From positions 33,185,302 to 33,249,301 of the forward strand of contig NC_135013.1 of NCBI RefSeq assembly GCF_051020955.1: a stretch of DNA of 64,000 nt. The letters are read 5' to 3'. Shown here piece after piece: positions 59,910 through 64,000 of the stretch. Every line of letters starts with the position of its first letter. Within the stretch, counting starts at the first letter, position 1. Both the position numbers and the translations under genes were made by a program. This DNA comes from Megalopta genalis. Its lineage: Eukaryota; Arthropoda; Insecta; Hymenoptera; Halictidae. The notes beneath the pieces are model-generated. The model ran no database searches and was not told the DNA's origin. It saw only the letters and a list, made by a program, of their open reading frames with translations.

Positions 59910-60608
59910 TGGCCTGTGCTGGACGAGTGTACACGTCGCGACAAAAAATACTGCCACTTCTCCGTGACGAGTCTTTTTCATGTTTCAAACCATCTTTTTG
60001 TTCTAATATTTCAACAGCGACGATTACTCTGTGTTTGACGAGTATACTCGTCGCGGAGGAATAGCAGTATTTTGTGTCGCGACGAGTATACTCGTCGTGG
60101 AGAAGTTGCAGTATTTTTTGTCGCGACGAGTATACTCGTCGTGGAGAAGTTGCAGTGTATTTTGTGTCACGACGAGTATACTCGTCGAGCATAAAATGTA
60201 CTGACCATTGGCTGTGAATAAGCAAACATTAAGTGAATAATAGTGAAGAGATATAAGCGAATAAGTAAATATTAGCAATAAAATTGTTCATTTCATAAAA
60301 TAAAACCGTCTTTTTGATCCAATATTTTAACAGCGACGCTTACTCTGTGTTTGACGAGTATACTCGTCGTGGAGAAATGGCAGCATTTCGTGTCGCGACG
60401 AGAATACTCGTCATGAAGAAGTTGCAGCTTATATATTCGTCGAGCTGTGAATAAGTAAACATTAAACGAATAATACTGAAGAAATATAAGCGAATAAGTA
60501 AATATTAGCAATAAAATTGTCAATTCTACAAAATTCTTTTTATATCCAATATTTCGATTCAATATTTCAACAGCGACTATACTCTGTGTTCGACGAGTAT
60601 ACTCGTCG
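59910..60608 (+). repeat. Second palindrome array (GACGAGTATACTCGTC)
   Basis: Palindromes lie at about 60038, 60082, 60126, 60172, 60355 and 60591, with altered forms near 59922 and 60398. Units near 60040-60185 follow the 44-bp pattern of the 29-kb array. A longer unit (TTCAACAGCGAC...CTCTGTGTTTGACGAG) repeats at about 60014, 60330 and 60566. The left border CCAGTTGGCCTGTGCT resembles CCAGTTAGCTGTGCT of the 29-kb array. At 59935-59975 one spacer is in reverse orientation. Confidence 0.9.
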
Positions 60609-61702
60609 CGGCTCGATTCCCGCGCTCTTAAGACGCCACAGCTAATTGATCGAGCATCGATGCAGACGCGGCTGTGAATTCACAACGAGAACGGACCGTT
60701 TCGTGGATTCGGTAACACGATTTCGTTGATTCGTCGTTCGCCCAAAAATGATTCAACCGTATCAACGAATCTCGTACGAATTTCGCCGCGAAATAGCGTA
60801 AATGTTCACGAGCCGGCCGGTCTATAAATAAACAGCCGTCTAAATTCGCGCAGCTTGTATCATCCGATCGTCTGTCACGCAAATGAAAATACAAATCTTT
60901 CCGAGCTGCGATGCGCAGGTACGAGAGACACACGTTCGCGAACAAAGTGCAAAGTTTGACTCTTTATCGTTTCATCGGCAACTTTATCGATGCGTGGGCG
61001 AACCGGCATTAAAACATCGAGCGCTGATAAATAATGTGCACATTGTGCGGCTCGCGAGCTGCACGCGACGCATTGTTGCAGAGCATTGCTGCATTATATA
61101 AATCGGCTATTGTATCGAAAATTTACAGCCGGACGCTATGCAATTATTTCGGCCTGTATACTAATTTTGCTTTCTCTCGTTCGCCATTGTGGCTTTTGCT
61201 GGCTTTTGCCCACGGCTCGCTTCTTCCCGGCGATCCTTTCGCGGAAGCTTCGGAGCAAACGGCGAAGAAGACCTTTCGAAAATCATTTTTCCGCGAATCG
61301 TTGACTCGACCGCGAATTTTAGAAACTGATCTACTCTCTATGGGAATCGAACGCGGGGCGTCATCGTGTATTTTTATTCGTTCGTAAAAATAAATACAAC
61401 GCATTCGCACGTTTTCGCGGATGCGAATATTTATCGAACATTTATCGAAGACAAATTTTTAATCGTGAACGTGATTGACTTGTCAATATATTAACGAGAC
61501 GTTATCCAGAGTGTCTCCAATTGCGACAATTTTATTGTTTTTTTTTTCGTATGTAACAAATGTTCTCGAACAAAAACAATCGCCGTGGAAAAAAGCGGAG
61601 CAACTTGTTCAGAAATTGAAAACAGATGGCTGACCAAGTTTGCTGGACAAGTAGAACAATATTAGCGAAAGAAATGCTAATCGATTCGAACGACGAAGAC
61701 AA
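60609..61702. other. Single-copy CpG-rich region
   Basis: Opposed frames of up to 117 codons (60628-60945, 61034-61387) lack domains. No RNA gene or repeat was recognised. Confidence 0.45.
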
Positions 61703-61949
61703 TTAACCCTTTGCACTCTAGCGGTGACCCCGAGGCACCGCTAAAAATCTTATAAATCACGTTCCAAAATAATTTTAACATCATCAAAGCTTAAATTTAA
61801 AAAATTGTTAATAGTGTAACCGTTGCATGAATCGCATGATTCAATTTCATACGCATACAGTACACTTTGTCATATAAAATGAAAGTACTATGAGCCAGAA
61901 AAGTTATTTTATTTTTTCAGTTAAAACGGCTTCGAGTGCGAAGGGTTAA
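61703..61949 (+). mobile_element. Intact piggyBac-type element (PB)
   Basis: TTAACCCTTTGCACTCTAGC on the left and GGCTTCGAGTGCGAAGGGTT ending AA on the right give 247 bp bounded by TTAA. It is the best-preserved of the five PB copies. The CCC...GGG ends and TTAA sites are piggyBac hallmarks. No coding capacity. Confidence 0.9.
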
Positions 61950-62637
61950 TAAACGGGAGAAAATAAAAATGAGGAAATAAATGACAAACGAGAAAGAAAA
62001 AAAAATCTGTTCCCAGGAAGACGATTAAAGCGTTTTAGGATCTCGGACGAACGAGGAAAAAGCGGCGAGAAATGGAAATGCAAATGTAAACGGCCGCTTT
62101 CTCCGGTGGCCGCGCGGTTCGGTTCAAATTTAACGCGCAGAATGCATCGTGCAGCCGTGCTGCGCGCCCCCGGGCCGTTTCTGTTCGTCTCGGTTAGACG
62201 CAGAAACGTTGTAAGGGACAGGAAATCGATAGCCGGCCGATATACACGCAGCGGCGTCGAACTGAGAATCTCTGGCCCTCTCTAATCTGCAAAAGGTGGC
62301 CTGCCTGACGCGCGCGCGTCACGCTTATGAATGTAACACGACGGAGGACGGTGACATTTCACCGTCGAAGATAAGCCTACGCTTCTCTTTTTCTCCGCAT
62401 AATTCGGTAGGGTGTGTGTGTATGGGATACCGGCGCGGTCCGCAGCCGCCTTTCATTTCCTGGGGGTTTTTACGTTTTTACGCGTGGGAGATATGTACCG
62501 CGGTGTTCTGTTACACTCCGGCTGGCTCCGAGTGACATTCTCTCCATCTGCATGTGCGCGGAGAACCTCGCGCTTCCAATGGAACGCTTTCGTCGAATCA
62601 ACGATATTGGTCGTGAGAACGGCGAAAAAAGTTTATA
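61950..62637. other. Single-copy CpG-rich region
   Basis: No gene or repeat was recognised before the FB2 element. Confidence 0.5.
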
Positions 62638-62995
62638 CAGGGTGTCCAAAAAAATGTCTCGCAATTCGGGTTCCTCGGATCATTCGAAGCAACTTCTTCC
62701 TTTACAAAAATGTTCTCCGAGGCACCGTTAACGAGTTATCAACGAAAAAGCAGTGACCAATAAGAATCGAGTACGGCTGACGCAAGGCGGTCCAGCCAGC
62801 CAGCGCACGAAGCCCAGTTCCGCTCATTGGCTCGGTCGCCTCGCGCCAGCCGAGCTCGCCTCTCATTGGTCACTGTTTTTCGTTAATAACTCGTTAATGG
62901 TACCTCGGAGAACATTTTTGTAAAGGAAGAAGTTGCTTCAAATGACTTGAGGAATCCGCCACTTTCGGATTGCGAGACATTTTTGGGACACCCTG
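62638..62995 (-). mobile_element. FB2 palindromic element
   Basis: CAGGGTGTCCAAAAAAATGT on the left, ATTTTTGGGACACCCTG on the right, 358 bp, TA on both sides. A 9-10 bp deletion follows CTCGCAATTCGG in the left arm. Interior orientation matches the copy at 20087. Confidence 0.95.
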
Positions 62996-64000
62996 TATTT
63001 TCTGTAACTGACCGGATGGAAGGAAGGAACGTTAAAACAGAGTTTAGTTAGCGTCGTACACTTGCGAACATATCAAACATAGTCAACTTATTCAGGATAT
63101 TTGTAAATTGTCGAAGAAATTAAGCCGCTGATTTTTAAGTTGATCACCGGTTAGAAAGTGTCATTTTACAAAAGTCATATTCAGGATTGTATAGGGTTAA
63201 AAGTTCCAATTTTAAGAATTGTAGCATCGCTAGTTTTTGGAATTCATCTAAGATATAGTGAATATAATTAAAAAATTCAATTGAAAGATTGAATATTAAA
63301 TGTAACAACTTAAATATTATTTCAGTTAATCCACAGTTAATCCTCTGGATATTCGCCTCGACGGTTCAGGGTTGAATCACCGCGTAAAAAGAGAAATGTT
63401 TGTTATCGTTATTAATGATCCCGGTCTTAAACTCTTCATTGATTAGATAGTTGCGTCTGTGAAACAAGTTTCGATAAAATATTACGATGGCCTCTGATAG
63501 GTCATAGCACCGCACCTGGGAGATAGATTGATCGTCATGCTTCAACGCTTCTTACCTCTTTTCACGTGTTAAGCATTTTTACGTGCTCAATCGAGAACGA
63601 TATCAACGAGATACGTACGTTCCACGTATAAATCGCCATAATGCTATTACATCGTTAGTTGATCTTACAATATTTTTTTACCGATACGATATAATAAATC
63701 ATTTCGCCAACTTATATCGAACCTTGTTCGAGAATCATCCAATACAAACACAATACATACATATGTACATATATAATATATTTCTGTACGGAACGTTAAG
63801 CGTGCATTTTTATAACGATTATGTAAATAAATGCAAAATTATCCGACGAGTATAAACACAATGCGGTTGCGTGACTTTTCAACAGAAGCATGCAAACAAT
63901 TTTAAACGCAAATTTGACGGGCGCCCGGTTATTGACATCAGGGTTAATCACGATCGGGCGGCCACCGTTGGATTATCGTGTTTATCAAACGTTTGATTAA
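62996..64000. other. Single-copy AT-rich region
   Basis: No gene is supported; the frame 63583-63855 has no recognisable domain. A TATATGTACATATATAATATA stretch lies near 63758-63780. Confidence 0.5.

Overview
The window looks like a gene-poor stretch of an insect nuclear genome. Single-copy DNA is rich in CpG, simple repeats are long (CT, AT and ATAAT tracts), and the mobile DNA consists of short non-autonomous DNA transposons of hAT, piggyBac and TA-inserting palindromic types. This fits Hymenoptera (bee, ant or wasp), but the assignment is an inference because no gene was found to anchor it. No protein-coding gene can be supported. The long open frames either lie in tandem repeats or transposons, or are incidental reading-through of GC-rich DNA. 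The window is best read as intergenic or intronic DNA.

Four transposon families are named here for reference. FB1 is a palindromic (foldback) element of about 200-220 bp with ends CAGTAATGTCTCCCTAATTG, flanked by TA, with some 20 full or partial copies. FB2 is a palindromic element of about 365 bp with ends CAGGGTGTCCC, flanked by TA, with 6 copies. PB is a piggyBac-type element with TTAA sites and ends CCCTTTGCACTCG, with 3 full-length or near full-length copies and 2 fragments. TIR-X is an unclassified 973-bp element with ends like GGGTAAGTGCGGGTATTACC, with 2 near-identical copies and 1 fragment. There is also one hAT-type element with an 8-bp target duplication and one tRNA-like SINE remnant.

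Layout: 0.3-1.4 kb, satellite and SINE remnant; 2.6-7.4 kb, microsatellite, duplications, 186-bp satellite and 16-bp minisatellite; 8.4-13.5 kb, FB2, hAT nested in PB, 300-bp duplication, FB1-derived 43-bp minisatellite and a head-to-head PB pair; 14.9-17.5 kb, FB2 nested in FB1 and a tandem FB1 array; 19.4-22.3 kb, a perfect 107-bp inverted repeat, FB2 and an FB1 higher-order array; 22.3-25.8 kb, the longest repeat-poor segment; 25.8-32.4 kb, five tandem arrays; 33.2-34.2 kb, FB1 cluster; 38-45 kb, FB2, 182-bp repeat, CT tract, TIR-X and 29-bp minisatellite; 47-52.4 kb, FB1/FB2 nest and a large inverted duplication; 54.4 kb, an E-box minisatellite; 57-63 kb, second TIR-X copy, palindrome arrays, PB and FB2.

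The main theme is conversion of transposon ends into tandem repeats. FB1 arms have become satellites at four places. A separate 18-bp perfect palindrome occurs once at 13.6 kb and as long arrays at 29 and 60 kb, with recognisable shared borders. Copy percentages and counts are by eye, and no alignment or database search was run.
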